Shown here: positions 1 to 7,802 of the stretch, one piece after another
How positions within the stretch are numbered: position 1 is the first letter of the stretch
Layout of the letters: each line of letters begins with the position of its first letter
Assembly (NCBI GenBank): GCA_030044395.1
Contig: JASHVW010000357.1
Location: 1 to 14,868, forward strand
Source: Verrucomicrobiia bacterium
Lineage (GTDB): Bacteria > Verrucomicrobiota > Verrucomicrobiia > Limisphaerales > UBA11358
DNA length: 14,868 nt
Direction of reading: 5' to 3'
Made by a program: the position numbers and the translations under genes
Notes under the pieces: generated by a model
Database searches by the model: none
Seen by the model: only the letters and a program-made list of their open reading frames with translations
What the model was told of the DNA's origin: nothing

Positions 1-1
1 T

Positions 2-688
2 TCGGAGATGGCCGACTGGATTCCGGCGGCAAGCTGCGACGGTGTGGTTTTGGACCTCGGCGCCAGCTCGCCGCAATTGGATTGGGCGGGGCGAGGATTC
101 AGTTTTCAGAACGACGGCCCGCTGGACATGCGGATGGACGACCGCCAAACGGTGACGGCGGCGGATATCGTGAACGGCGCGAATGAGGCCGAATTGGCGG
201 CGATTTTTTGGGAATACGGCGGCGAGCGGGAGTCGCGACGGATGGCCAGAGCCATCGTTCACGACCGGGTAAATAAATTTTTTGAGACGACGAGGCAGTT
301 GGCGGACTTGATGGAGCGTCTTTCGCCGCGGCGCGGCGGGAAGACGCATCCGGCGACGAAAGTTTTTCAAGCGCTGCGGATTGCGGTGAACGATGAGATT
401 GGCTCTTTGAAACGCGGGTTGGAAGCGGCGTTGACGATTTTGAAGCCGCACGGGCGGCTGGCGGTGATTACATTTCACTCGGTGGAAGACCGTGTGGTGA
501 AGGAATTCGGCCGCGAAAAGACGCGCGACTACACGTTTAGCGGCGAAGTGGACGTGCCGGAGTTGCGGACGCCGCGCACTTCCGAGATGAATTGGCTCAA
601 CCGCAAGGCAATCAAGCCCGGCGCAACGGAAGTGGCGGAAAATCTGCGGAGTCGCAGCGCGCAACTGCGCGTGTTGGAAAAAATTTAA
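2..688 (+). CDS. rsmH: 16S rRNA (cytosine(1402)-N(4))-methyltransferase RsmH, 5'-partial
   Basis: RsmH (MraW) uses S-adenosylmethionine to methylate N4 of C1402 in the decoding site of 16S rRNA; it acts in the cytosol and by tradition opens the dcw cluster. The frame is open to the window edge, so the ATG at 8 is very probably internal: the first visible block, D-G-V-V-L-D-L-G-A-S-S-P-Q-L-D, normally lies about 100 residues into the family's roughly 300-residue proteins. The N-terminal part with the first SAM-binding motif is therefore missing here. Other family blocks visible are G-P-L-D-M-R-M-D, the H-P-A-T-K-V-F-Q-A-L-R-I-A-V-N stretch, I-T-F-H-S-V-E-D-R-V-V-K and the terminal N-L-R-S-R-S-A-Q-L-R. 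The stop lies 5 nt before the ftsL-type gene. The family call is firm; only the 5' end is unknown. Confidence 0.96.
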   Translation, partial: SEMADWIPAASCDGVVLDLGASSPQLDWAGRGFSFQNDGPLDMRMDDRQTVTAADIVNGANEAELAAIFWEYGGERESRRMARAIVHDRVNKFFETTRQLADLMERLSPRRGGKTHPATKVFQALRIAVNDEIGSLKRGLEAALTILKPHGRLAVITFHSVEDRVVKEFGREKTRDYTFSGEVDVPELRTPRTSEMNWLNRKAIKPGATEVAENLRSRSAQLRVLEKI

Positions 689-693
689 TTACG

Positions 694-1071
694 ATGGCAA
701 AAAATCGAAGAAACCAGTTGGCAGCCATCCGGTTCGGACCGGCGCTGAAGGCCCTGTTTCTATGTTTTGTGATTGCTGGTTCAGCGGTCGGATATGTCTG
801 GCAGAAAGGCCAGATTTTTGCCCTGGGCCGGGAAATTCGGCAGGACGAAACGTGCCTGAACCAATTGCGCAATGACAACCAGCGGCTTTCCGACCAGCTC
901 GCGATTTTGCGTTCGCCAGTCATGCTGGACCAGCGGGCGCGCGAATTGAACCTGGGACTGGCGCCAGCGCAACCGGCGCAGGTCTGGCGGCTGCCGGAGC
1001 CGGCCGCCGCGCCGGCGCAGAATGCCTCGCGCCAGATCGCGGCCTGGCGAACTGCGGAAACGACGCAATGA
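694..1071 (+). CDS. ftsL: FtsL-type septum protein, short bitopic membrane protein with coiled coil
   Basis: A 125-residue protein with a basic N-terminus (K3, R5, R6, R13), one membrane segment at about residues 19-36, then a heptad-like, Leu/Gln-rich stretch at about 46-88 that should form a coiled coil, and an Ala/Pro-rich tail. This is the architecture of FtsL, which links FtsQ and FtsW/FtsI at the septum. FtsL sequences diverge strongly, so the name rests on size, topology and position between rsmH and ftsI rather than on residue identity. The frame is open further upstream, to a start at 592, but that would overlap rsmH by about 100 nt; the ATG at 694, 5 nt after the rsmH stop and giving a normal FtsL N-terminus, is preferred. 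No clear Shine-Dalgarno precedes it. Its TGA overlaps an ATG at 1068 (ATGA). Confidence 0.85.
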   Translation: MAKNRRNQLAAIRFGPALKALFLCFVIAGSAVGYVWQKGQIFALGREIRQDETCLNQLRNDNQRLSDQLAILRSPVMLDQRARELNLGLAPAQPAQVWRLPEPAAAPAQNASRQIAAWRTAETTQ

Positions 1072-1109
1072 ATGTGATTTTGGCCGCCGCTCGTGACGCC
1101 GTCGGGTGA
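1068..1109 (+). other. 13-codon mini-ORF linking the ftsL stop to a possible ftsI start
   Basis: An ATG at 1068 overlaps the ftsL stop (ATGA) and opens a 13-codon frame whose TGA at 1107-1109 overlaps a GTG at 1106 (GTGA). That GTG is in frame with ftsI, so the short frame could carry terminating ribosomes from ftsL to ftsI. The overlaps are seen directly; a relay function is inference, and a frame this short could arise by chance. The encoded peptide (starting M-N-V-I-L-A) has no recognisable feature. Confidence 0.3.
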
Positions 1110-1144
1110 GGAACCGATCGCCGCGAGCGGCCGGCCAGTTTGGA

Positions 1145-3046
1145 ATGACAAGACGGCTGCAACTTAGACGCGCACTGGCGCTGACACTTCTGGTGTGCCT
1201 GGCGTTCACGGGACTGGGTTACCGGCTCGTGAATTTGCAGGTGCTACGCCATGATGAATTGACGCGCCTCGCCCACGAAGACATGCAGCGCGAGTACTGG
1301 CAGGCGCCCCGCCGCGGTGACATCCTGGACGTTCACGGCAATCTTCTGGCCACCAGCATCTCGGTGAAAACCGTCTGCGCCGACCCGTCGTTGATTGGCA
1401 ACGAGCAGGCCATTGTCGCCCGTGCCCTGGCGCCCTTGCTGCAAATAAGCGAAGCCGAGCTTTGTCAAAAACTGACGCCCAGAATTTGCCGGAACGAACA
1501 CGGCGAAATCATCACGAATAACCTGCATTATGCCCGGCTGAAAAAGAATGTGCCCGACCAGACCTGGCAGGAGATTCAACAGACAATGAGCCGGTTGGAT
1601 TTTGGCGTGGCGGATATAAGATTGTCCCGGGCCGACCGCGCCTTCTTCGATAACTTGCGCCAGGGCGCGATTTTCGCCGAGCCGGACCAGTTGCGGATCT
1701 ATCCGAACGGCGCGCTGGCGGCGCAGGTGCTGGGATTTTCCGGCGTGGAAGAATCCCAGGTGGACGGCCATCTGGTTTCGAAAATCGTCGGGCGCGATGG
1801 CATTGAACTGGCGTTGAATTCCGAATTGAGCGGCGTCGCCGGGTGGCGCGTGTCCGAGGCCGACCGGCAACAGCACGAACTGGTTTCTTTGCGCGATGAA
1901 GACGTTCGCGCGCGCGACGGCCTGAACGTGGTGCTTACCATTGACGCCGTCGTGCAGCACATTCTTGAAACATCGCTGGCTGAGGCCATGGAAAAGCACA
2001 CGCCCCGCAGCATCACCGGCATTGTCATGCGCCCCGCCACTGGCGAAATTCTCGCGATGGCGTCCCTCCCCGATTACGATCCCAACCAGCCGGACACCGT
2101 CACACCTGAGATGCGCGACCGCGACATTACCGACGTGATGGAACCCGGTTCCACTTTCAAGATCGTCACCATTTCCGGCGCGTTGAACGACGGCATTGTG
2201 CATTTGAATGACACGTTTTATTGCGAGGACGGGCATTTCGCCTTCGCGGGCAGGGTATTGCACGACCATGAACCATTTGGAAATTTGACGACGGAAAGCA
2301 TCATTACCAAATCGTCGAACATCGGCGCGGCAAAAGTCGGAATCAAACTTGGCGAAGACCGCCTTTACGATTATGCGAGCGATTACGGCTTCGGCGAGCG
2401 CACCGGCATTCCATTGCCGGGCGAGGTGGCGGGGATTTTGTATCCGGTCAAGGATTGGTCGAAGGTGACCATTGCGCAAATTCCGATGGGGCAGGGCGTG
2501 GGCGTCACCCGGCTGCAAATGCTGATGGCCATGGGAGCGATTGCCAACGGGGGCTGGCTGATGCGTCCGATGCTGGTGAAATGCCTGGAAGACCGGGACG
2601 GAAATATCGTCCAGCAATATGAATCACAGCGCGTGCGGCAGGTGGTTAGCGCCGACACGGCGCGGCAAATGATCGAGGCGCTCAAAACCGTGGTTTCGCC
2701 CGAGGGCACCGCGCCCGGCGCGGCGATGAAGGAATACGTCGTGGCCGGGAAAACCGGCACTGCGCAAAAAGTCGAAAACGGAGAATATGTTCACGGCAAA
2801 TACTTCGCGTCGTTTATCGGATTTTTCCCGGCGGACAATCCGCAATTGTGCATTTCCATCGTGATGGATGAGCCAAAGGAAGGTTATTACGGCGGGTTGG
2901 TCTGCGGCCCGGTGTTCCGCGACGTCGCCGAACGCTGCGCGAGTTATCTAAACATTCCGCCGGATGAAAATTTTCAGCCGCCCAACCTGGAGTCACCGGA
3001 CACGCCGCCAATAATGGCGCTCCAAAACAACTCCGAGACGCCATGA
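1145..3046 (+). CDS. ftsI: Septal peptidoglycan D,D-transpeptidase FtsI (class B penicillin-binding protein)
   Basis: FtsI (PBP3 type) crosslinks new septal peptidoglycan made by FtsW. Numbered from the ATG at 1145 (633 residues), there is a membrane anchor at about 9-27, the class B pedestal start R-R-G-D-I-L-D at 56-62, and a transpeptidase domain with all three penicillin-binding motifs: S-T-F-K at 336-339 (nucleophile S336), S-S-N at 390-392 and K-T-G-T at 536-539. The tail is Pro-rich and no PASTA domain is seen. An in-frame GTG at 1106 would add 13 residues and is coupled to a mini-ORF; the ATG is chosen because it gives the usual short basic lead before the anchor, but neither start has a good Shine-Dalgarno. 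The position after ftsL supports FtsI over the elongation-type PBP2. murE, the usual next gene, is missing. Confidence 0.95.
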   Translation: MTRRLQLRRALALTLLVCLAFTGLGYRLVNLQVLRHDELTRLAHEDMQREYWQAPRRGDILDVHGNLLATSISVKTVCADPSLIGNEQAIVARALAPLLQISEAELCQKLTPRICRNEHGEIITNNLHYARLKKNVPDQTWQEIQQTMSRLDFGVADIRLSRADRAFFDNLRQGAIFAEPDQLRIYPNGALAAQVLGFSGVEESQVDGHLVSKIVGRDGIELALNSELSGVAGWRVSEADRQQHELVSLRDEDVRARDGLNVVLTIDAVVQHILETSLAEAMEKHTPRSITGIVMRPATGEILAMASLPDYDPNQPDTVTPEMRDRDITDVMEPGSTFKIVTISGALNDGIVHLNDTFYCEDGHFAFAGRVLHDHEPFGNLTTESIITKSSNIGAAKVGIKLGEDRLYDYASDYGFGERTGIPLPGEVAGILYPVKDWSKVTIAQIPMGQGVGVTRLQMLMAMGAIANGGWLMRPMLVKCLEDRDGNIVQQYESQRVRQVVSADTARQMIEALKTVVSPEGTAPGAAMKEYVVAGKTGTAQKVENGEYVHGKYFASFIGFFPADNPQLCISIVMDEPKEGYYGGLVCGPVFRDVAERCASYLNIPPDENFQPPNLESPDTPPIMALQNNSETP

Positions 3047-3085
3047 ATGCATGAATAATTCGCACCGGCAACTATTTGGATAATT

Positions 3086-4471
3086 GTGGAAGAACGCTCT
3101 TTGAAATTTATCGCCGAAGCTTGCGGCGCGGAAATCCGCCCGCCGACGGGCGAAGCATCAGTCAGGAATATCTGCACCGATTCGCGCCGGGCACTCCCGG
3201 GCGATTTGTTCTTTGCCATTTGCGGCGAGCACCACGACGGCCACGATTTCCTGGATGAGGTCGCAGCAAAGAAGGCAGCCGCCGTGGTCATCGAGCAAAA
3301 GAAGGCGCCCGCGCGGCTGCCCGCTTGCGGTGTGCTGGTGGTGGACGACACACGGGCCGCCCTCGGAAAGCTGGCCGCGGCCTATCGCGCGCAATTTGAA
3401 TTGCCGATTGTTGGCGTGGCCGGATCGAATGGAAAGACGACGACCAAGGAATTGTTGGCATCGGTCTTGCGGCAAAGAATTCCGACGCTGGCGAGCGAGG
3501 CGAGCTTTAATAACGAAATCGGCGTGCCATTGACGTTGTTGGGGCTGGAAAAGTCGCACCGGGCCGCCGTGCTCGAAGCCGGAACGAATCATCCGGGCGA
3601 GCTGGCGCCGCTGGTCATGATGATGCGCCCGAAAATCGGCGTGCTCACCAATATCGGCCGCGAACATCTGGAATTTTTCGGCGACCTGGATGGCGTTGTG
3701 CGCGAAGAGGGCTGGCTGGCGGAGTTGCTGCCCGCGGATGGAACGCTGGTCGTCGCCGGCGACAACGAGTGGACGTGGAAAATTGTCCGGCGGACCCGGG
3801 CGAAAATCGTCCGCGTTGGCATCGGTGGGAATAATGACTGGCGGGCTGAGAGAATCCGGCTGGATAAAAACGGCGCTACGTTTCGAATCGAGACGCGGAG
3901 AGAAAAATTTGGCGGCGAGTACCGGGTCAATTTGTTAGGGCGCCACCAGGTGGTGAATGCGCTTTTTGCGGTCGCGGTCGGTGAGGAACTAGGCTTGGGC
4001 CGCACTGAGATCCAGCGCGGCTTGGCCGAATGCAAACCGCCAAAGATGCGGCTGCAATATTGGGAAGCCAACGGCGTCCGCGTATTGGACGATTGCTACA
4101 ATGCAAATGCGGACTCGATGGAGGCGGCGCTGGAGACGTTGCGGGACCTGCCGTTGCATGGCCGGCGAGTGGCCGTGCTGGGCGACATGGGCGAGTTGGG
4201 CGCCCATAGCGCGGCGGCGCACGAGGAAGTCGGCCGGCGCGCCGCGGAGTTCAAGATTGGCCAGCTCTTTGCCGTTGGTAAAATGGCGCCGGTCATCGGC
4301 CGGGCCGCGCGCGAGGCCGGACTGATGCGCGTGATTGAATTTGACAGCGTGGAAGCCGCAATGAACGCGGTGAAAAATTTTGTCAAGGCCGGCGACGTGG
4401 TGTTGGTGAAGGCATCGCGGGCATTGCGGCTGGAACGCATTACCGAAACATTAAGGCCGGAGAAATTGTGA
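3086..4471 (+). CDS. murF: UDP-N-acetylmuramoyl-tripeptide--D-alanyl-D-alanine ligase MurF
   Basis: MurF adds D-Ala-D-Ala to UDP-MurNAc-tripeptide with ATP in the cytosol, the last nucleotide-stage step. The 461-residue protein shows the three Mur ligase domains: an N-terminal substrate domain with T-D-S-R-R at 31-35, a central ATPase domain with P-loop G-S-N-G-K-T-T-T at 113-120, N-N-E-I-G-V-P-L-T at 142-150 and T-N-I-G-R-E-H-L-E at 188-196, and a C-terminal domain with D-D-C-Y-N-A-N-A-D-S-M at 335-345 and G-D-M-G-E-L-G at 366-372. The N-N-E-I-G and Y-N-A-N signatures mark MurF rather than MurE, and length fits. The GTG start at 3086 follows a GGA at 3078-3080. It is the only Mur ligase in the window. 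Its stop lies 9 nt before mraY. Confidence 0.96.
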   Translation: MEERSLKFIAEACGAEIRPPTGEASVRNICTDSRRALPGDLFFAICGEHHDGHDFLDEVAAKKAAAVVIEQKKAPARLPACGVLVVDDTRAALGKLAAAYRAQFELPIVGVAGSNGKTTTKELLASVLRQRIPTLASEASFNNEIGVPLTLLGLEKSHRAAVLEAGTNHPGELAPLVMMMRPKIGVLTNIGREHLEFFGDLDGVVREEGWLAELLPADGTLVVAGDNEWTWKIVRRTRAKIVRVGIGGNNDWRAERIRLDKNGATFRIETRREKFGGEYRVNLLGRHQVVNALFAVAVGEELGLGRTEIQRGLAECKPPKMRLQYWEANGVRVLDDCYNANADSMEAALETLRDLPLHGRRVAVLGDMGELGAHSAAAHEEVGRRAAEFKIGQLFAVGKMAPVIGRAAREAGLMRVIEFDSVEAAMNAVKNFVKAGDVVLVKASRALRLERITETLRPEKL

Positions 4472-4480
4472 GCGAAAAAA

Positions 4481-5632
4481 ATGATTTATTATTTGAGCCA
4501 ATGGCTGCTCGACTGGTTTCACGGAACGGCGTGGGAAGGCCGGCTCTCGTGGCTGCGGCTTTTCCATTATATCACTGTGCGCAGCGCCGGGGCGGCGGTG
4601 ACGGCGCTGGCGTTAAGCTGGTGGCTCGGCCCGAAAATCATTCACTGGCTGAAACAACTGAGATTTGGACAGGACTATGCGGACAAGGCCGAGGAAGCCG
4701 GCGGCCTGGCCGCGCGCGTCTTGAGCAAAAAGGGCACCCCAACCATGGGCGGCGTTCTGATTGTCACTGTCCTGGTCTTCTCGACGGTGCTCTGGACGCA
4801 ATTGGACAACAAGCTGGTCCTCCTTACCTTGCTCTCGGTCATCGTCCTGGCGGGACTGGGATTTTACGACGATTACGCAAAAATCCTTCAACAAACGGGC
4901 GGGGGAACTCCGCCGCGCGTAAAGCTGTGGGCGCAAACGGCCGTAAGCGCGTTCGTCGGAATTTATCTCTGGCTCACCCCTTCAACGACGAAACTCGTTT
5001 CGGAAATTATGGTCCCGTTTTACAAGCATCCGATCGCCACCCACGCCGCCTGGATCGGCATTTTAATCGTTGTCCTGGCCATTGTCGGCACGTCGAATGC
5101 CGTGAATTTGACCGATGGCCTGGACGGGTTGGCCATCGGTTGCTCGCTGATTGTGGCCTTTGTCTTTCTTGTCTTCACCTACGTCGCGGGCAACGCGAAA
5201 GCCGCGGCTTATTTGGAAATTCCACTGGTTCCCGGCGCGGGCGAATTGACCGTCTTCTGTGCGGCGCTGATTGGTGCGGGGCTGGGTTTTTTATGGTTCA
5301 ATTGCCATCCGGCACGGGTGTTTATGGGCGACACCGGTTCGCTCGCCCTGGGTGGCGCATTCGGTGTGGTGTCGGTCCTGATTCATCAACCCTTCGTGCT
5401 GGTCATTGCCGGCGGCATTTTTGTCATCGAAGCCGCCTCGGTGATCTTGCAGACGGGATGGTTCCGTTTCACACGGTTGCGGACGGGGACGGGACGGCGG
5501 ATTTTTTTGATGGCGCCGCTGCACCATCATTTCGAAAAGAAGGGCTGGTACGAATCGCAGGTGGTCATGCGCTTTTACATCTTGTGCGTGCTGTTCGCGG
5601 TCGTCGCGCTGGCGACTCTGAAATTGAGATAA
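4481..5632 (+). CDS. mraY: Phospho-N-acetylmuramoyl-pentapeptide transferase MraY
   Basis: MraY transfers phospho-MurNAc-pentapeptide to undecaprenyl phosphate, giving lipid I at the inner face of the cytoplasmic membrane. The 383-residue protein is multi-spanning, somewhat longer than the roughly 360 residues of the E. coli enzyme. Key motifs are present: the D-D pair at 130-131 in F-Y-D-D-Y-A-K, N-L-T-D-G-L-D-G at 209-216, F-M-G-D-T-G-S at 281-287 and the H-H-H-F-E cluster at 348-352, all on the cytoplasmic active-site face. The ATG at 4481 lies 9 nt after the murF stop. A second long + strand frame (GTG at 4468, ending 5637) covers the same stretch, but its protein lacks MraY motifs and membrane segments, so it is a shadow. 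murD, usually next, is absent. Confidence 0.97.
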   Translation: MIYYLSQWLLDWFHGTAWEGRLSWLRLFHYITVRSAGAAVTALALSWWLGPKIIHWLKQLRFGQDYADKAEEAGGLAARVLSKKGTPTMGGVLIVTVLVFSTVLWTQLDNKLVLLTLLSVIVLAGLGFYDDYAKILQQTGGGTPPRVKLWAQTAVSAFVGIYLWLTPSTTKLVSEIMVPFYKHPIATHAAWIGILIVVLAIVGTSNAVNLTDGLDGLAIGCSLIVAFVFLVFTYVAGNAKAAAYLEIPLVPGAGELTVFCAALIGAGLGFLWFNCHPARVFMGDTGSLALGGAFGVVSVLIHQPFVLVIAGGIFVIEAASVILQTGWFRFTRLRTGTGRRIFLMAPLHHHFEKKGWYESQVVMRFYILCVLFAVVALATLKLR

Positions 5633-5633
5633 A

Positions 5634-5879
5634 ATGAAGACTGAAACCGAAACGAAGTCATTGCAGGAATTGCGAAATTCGCGTTTTGCTTCTTGCGAAA
5701 ACTCCCGGCAAATGTTAATAACTTTGCCAGAAGTCGCAGGCCGCAATTTTATTTCCGTGCCGATGAACAAATCAAATTTATTCCGCGGTGAAATTTTTCG
5801 AGGCAAATTTTCACCACGGCAAAATCAACCAAAACAACTGACCCTCGATGAAAGGACGCCAACAGCGCCAAACTCATGA
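5634..5879 (+). CDS. Doubtful 81-residue hypothetical protein between mraY and the LysM gene
   Basis: Not recognised. The frame starts 1 nt after the mraY stop and ends in an ATGA overlap with the LysM gene, which fits translational coupling and is the best argument that it is translated. The product would be basic and polar, with no membrane segment, signal peptide or known motif. Against it: the DNA is visibly less GC-rich than its neighbours, with many A/T third positions, and a hairpin of about 14 bp lies inside (5783-5819). It sits where murD normally stands, but nothing in it resembles MurD (no P-loop, no N-terminal nucleotide-binding start). It may be a degraded spacer that happens to stay open. 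Confidence 0.3.
   Translation: MKTETETKSLQELRNSRFASCENSRQMLITLPEVAGRNFISVPMNKSNLFRGEIFRGKFSPRQNQPKQLTLDERTPTAPNS
5783..5819. other. Hairpin (imperfect inverted repeat) upstream of the LysM gene
   Basis: Arms at 5783-5796 and 5805-5819 pair over about 14 bp with one mismatch (5786/5816) and one bulged T; the loop is 8 nt. The upper stem is A/T and the base is C/G. No run of T follows on the + strand, so it is a poor intrinsic terminator. It ends about 56 nt before the LysM start and could affect translation or mRNA processing (inference). Confidence 0.5.
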
Positions 5880-6631
5880 ATAATCCGAATCCATTCGTTC
5901 CGCAAGGTTCCCTCCTCGAACAACACAAACGCCGTTCGCGCATGAAACTCGCCGTTTTCTGCGTGCTCGCCGTCAGTGTTTGCGGCTTGACGGCCATGCT
6001 CATTGAAGGCTGCAAACGCGAAACCGAAAGCACGCAGCAGGACACCAATGAAGTCGCCACGGCGGAAACCAACGCCCAGCCGCTCGAAGCGAGCAATCCG
6101 CCGGTCACCGCCCCTCCGATGCCCACCAACCAGACGGTCGTTGCGCCGCCCGTTGCGCCGCCGCCCGTTGCGCCGCCGCCGGAAGAAGAATCCGCCTACG
6201 TGGTAGTCAAAGGCGACACGCTCGGCAAAATTGCCAAGGCGCATGGCGTGAGCCTCAAGGCGCTTGAAGCCGCCAATCCGGATGTACAACCCGCCCGGCT
6301 CAAAATCGGTGAAAAGTTGACCTTGCCCGCGCCTTCTGCCACGGCAGAAGCGGAATCAGCCGCCGGCCAATCGGACATGAGTGGTGAGGAAACGTACGTG
6401 GTTAAATCCGGCGATACCCTGACCAGAATTGCCCGCACGCACGGCACTACCATAAAGGCGCTTGAAGCCGAAAACAATCTGACCACGACCCGGATCAAGG
6501 TCGGACAAAAATTGAAGATCCCGGCCAACGCGAACACGACCGTGAATGCGCCGCCTGCAACCGCGCCGGCGCCGGTTGCGCCGGCTCCGGCAGCGCCCGC
6601 GCCTACTGCGCCCCCGACGAACGGCCAATGA
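5876..6631 (+). CDS. Membrane-anchored protein with two LysM peptidoglycan-binding domains
   Basis: A 251-residue protein: a basic N-terminal lead (K18 R19 R20 R22 K24), one hydrophobic segment at about 25-44, a Pro/Ala-rich linker containing a V-A-P-P-P repeat at 89-102, LysM 1 at about 108-151, LysM 2 at about 174-216, and an Ala/Pro-rich tail. Both LysM units begin with the Y-V-V-(V/K)-x-G-D-T-L signature and end in K-(I/V)-G-(E/Q)-K-L-x-(L/I)-P. LysM binds GlcNAc-containing glycans, so the protein should be anchored in the cytoplasmic membrane and reach into the wall. C46 lies after L-I-E-G, a poor lipobox because of the Glu, so a plain membrane anchor is more likely than a lipoprotein. 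No enzymatic domain is seen. The place between mraY and ftsW suggests a role in septal wall synthesis or sensing; the exact function is unknown. Confidence 0.85.
   Translation: MNNPNPFVPQGSLLEQHKRRSRMKLAVFCVLAVSVCGLTAMLIEGCKRETESTQQDTNEVATAETNAQPLEASNPPVTAPPMPTNQTVVAPPVAPPPVAPPPEEESAYVVVKGDTLGKIAKAHGVSLKALEAANPDVQPARLKIGEKLTLPAPSATAEAESAAGQSDMSGEETYVVKSGDTLTRIARTHGTTIKALEAENNLTTTRIKVGQKLKIPANANTTVNAPPATAPAPVAPAPAAPAPTAPPTNGQ
6140..6181 (+). repeat. Short in-frame tandem repeat coding V-A-P-P-P units
   Basis: Three near-identical units (the first one codon shorter) built on GTTGCGCCGCC encode V-A-P-P, V-A-P-P-P and V-A-P-P-P in the linker of the LysM protein. Such a repeat can change length by slippage and would alter the reach of the LysM domains. 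A second, less regular Ala/Pro run closes the gene. Confidence 0.65.
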
Positions 6632-6668
6632 TGGGTCGTAACGGCCGGCGTTTGTTTGAAGCATTGGA

Positions 6669-7802
6669 ATGAAAGTCGCCGTCTATACTCTGGCATTTTG
6701 CGTCGCCGCCCTCCTGGCGCTGGGCATGGTGATGCTTTATAGCTCGAGTATGACGCGCGATGGCGCGCACGATTTGGTGATGCAACTGATCTGGTGTTCC
6801 GCCGGACTTGTGTTTTGCGCTGTGGCGACCGCTTTCGATTATCAATGGCTCCAAAAACTCGCGTGGCCGGTCTATGCGCTTGCCATTTTCGCCCTTGGGG
6901 CGGTTTTTACGCCGCATATCGGCCACGCCAGCCACGGCGCCCATCGCTGGGTCCGCCTGGGACCGCTGATGTTTCAACCCTCTGAGCTCGGCAAGATCGG
7001 ACTGGTCATTTTGCTCGCCTGGTACGGCGACCGATACCAGCGACAAATGAATACGTTCAACCGCGGAATCATTCTTCCGGGACTCCTGGTCGCGGCGGTG
7101 CTCGGGCTGATTTTTGTGGAACCGGACCGCGGCACGACCATTCTCCTGGCGGCCGTGAGCGGGATTTTACTGCTGATTGCCGGCGTGCGCTGGAAACACA
7201 TTTTGCTGCCGGCCGCGGCAGGGGCGGCGGGGCTGGCGGTTTCCATCTTGCATGATCCGATGCGCATGAATCGCATCTTTGCCTGGCTGCATCCGCAGGA
7301 GCATTTGAACGGGGCGGCGCTCCAGGCGCAGCAGGCCATGATCGGTCTTGGCTCCGGCGGCTGGTTGGGGGTCGGGCTGGGCAACGGGATGGAGAAGCAC
7401 GGCTACCTTCCGGAAATCCAGACTGATTTTATTTTTGCGAACGTGGGTGAGGAACTCGGACTCGTGGCCACGCTTCTCATCGTTCTGGCCTTCGTCATCA
7501 TCGCCATTTGCGGCATATTCATCGCCGTGAATGCGCGCGAACCTTTCGGCGCGTTGCTCGCCACGGGCATGACCTTTTTAATCTGCCTGCAAGCAGCCAT
7601 CAACATTGGCGTCGTCACCAGCGCTCTGCCGAACAAGGGCATTCCATTGCCGTTTATCAGCTACGGCGGCTCCAATTTGCTGGCGATGCTTACGTGCGTC
7701 GGGATTTTATTCAGCATCGCCCGTCAAGCGCCCGTCCGCGAAAAGATTTCCAGGCGGGCAATTGAGAGCAGCGACAACCCGTTTGCCGCCCGAGCTGCAT
7801 GA
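6669..7802 (+). CDS. ftsW: Septal peptidoglycan glycosyltransferase FtsW (SEDS family)
   Basis: FtsW is the SEDS-family polymerase that joins lipid II into septal glycan strands together with FtsI. The 377-residue protein is polytopic, with about ten hydrophobic segments. SEDS motifs seen are H-R-W-V-R-L-G at 92-98 followed by Q-P-S-E-L-G-K at 103-109, E-P-D-R-G-T-T at 151-157 (D153 the presumed catalytic Asp), the G-S-G-G-W-L-G-V-G-L-G-N-G block at 228-240 leading into P-E-I-Q-T-D-F-I-F-A, and P-L-P-F-I-S-Y-G-G-S at 326-335. RodA would share many of these; the neighbours (mraY, murG, ftsQAZ) decide for FtsW. The ATG at 6669 lies 37 nt after the LysM stop. The gene ends in an ATGA overlap with murG, a sign of translational coupling. 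Confidence 0.95.
   Translation: MKVAVYTLAFCVAALLALGMVMLYSSSMTRDGAHDLVMQLIWCSAGLVFCAVATAFDYQWLQKLAWPVYALAIFALGAVFTPHIGHASHGAHRWVRLGPLMFQPSELGKIGLVILLAWYGDRYQRQMNTFNRGIILPGLLVAAVLGLIFVEPDRGTTILLAAVSGILLLIAGVRWKHILLPAAAGAAGLAVSILHDPMRMNRIFAWLHPQEHLNGAALQAQQAMIGLGSGGWLGVGLGNGMEKHGYLPEIQTDFIFANVGEELGLVATLLIVLAFVIIAICGIFIAVNAREPFGALLATGMTFLICLQAAINIGVVTSALPNKGIPLPFISYGGSNLLAMLTCVGILFSIARQAPVREKISRRAIESSDNPFAARAA

Noticed and set aside
1244..2617. 457-codon open frame on the - strand antisense to ftsI
   Set aside because: It lies wholly opposite a gene with all three penicillin-binding motifs, and its His/Arg/Gln-rich product shows no domain. It is a GC-bias shadow.
4468..5637. 389-codon + strand frame starting GTG at the murF stop and covering all of mraY in another phase
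   Set aside because: The start looks coupled (GTGA), but the product is Arg/Gly-rich with no membrane segments, while the other frame carries every MraY motif.
5783..5819. Intrinsic terminator splitting the operon after mraY
   Set aside because: The hairpin is real, but no T run follows it on the + strand and the downstream genes continue the same pathway with coupled starts. Kept only as a hairpin.
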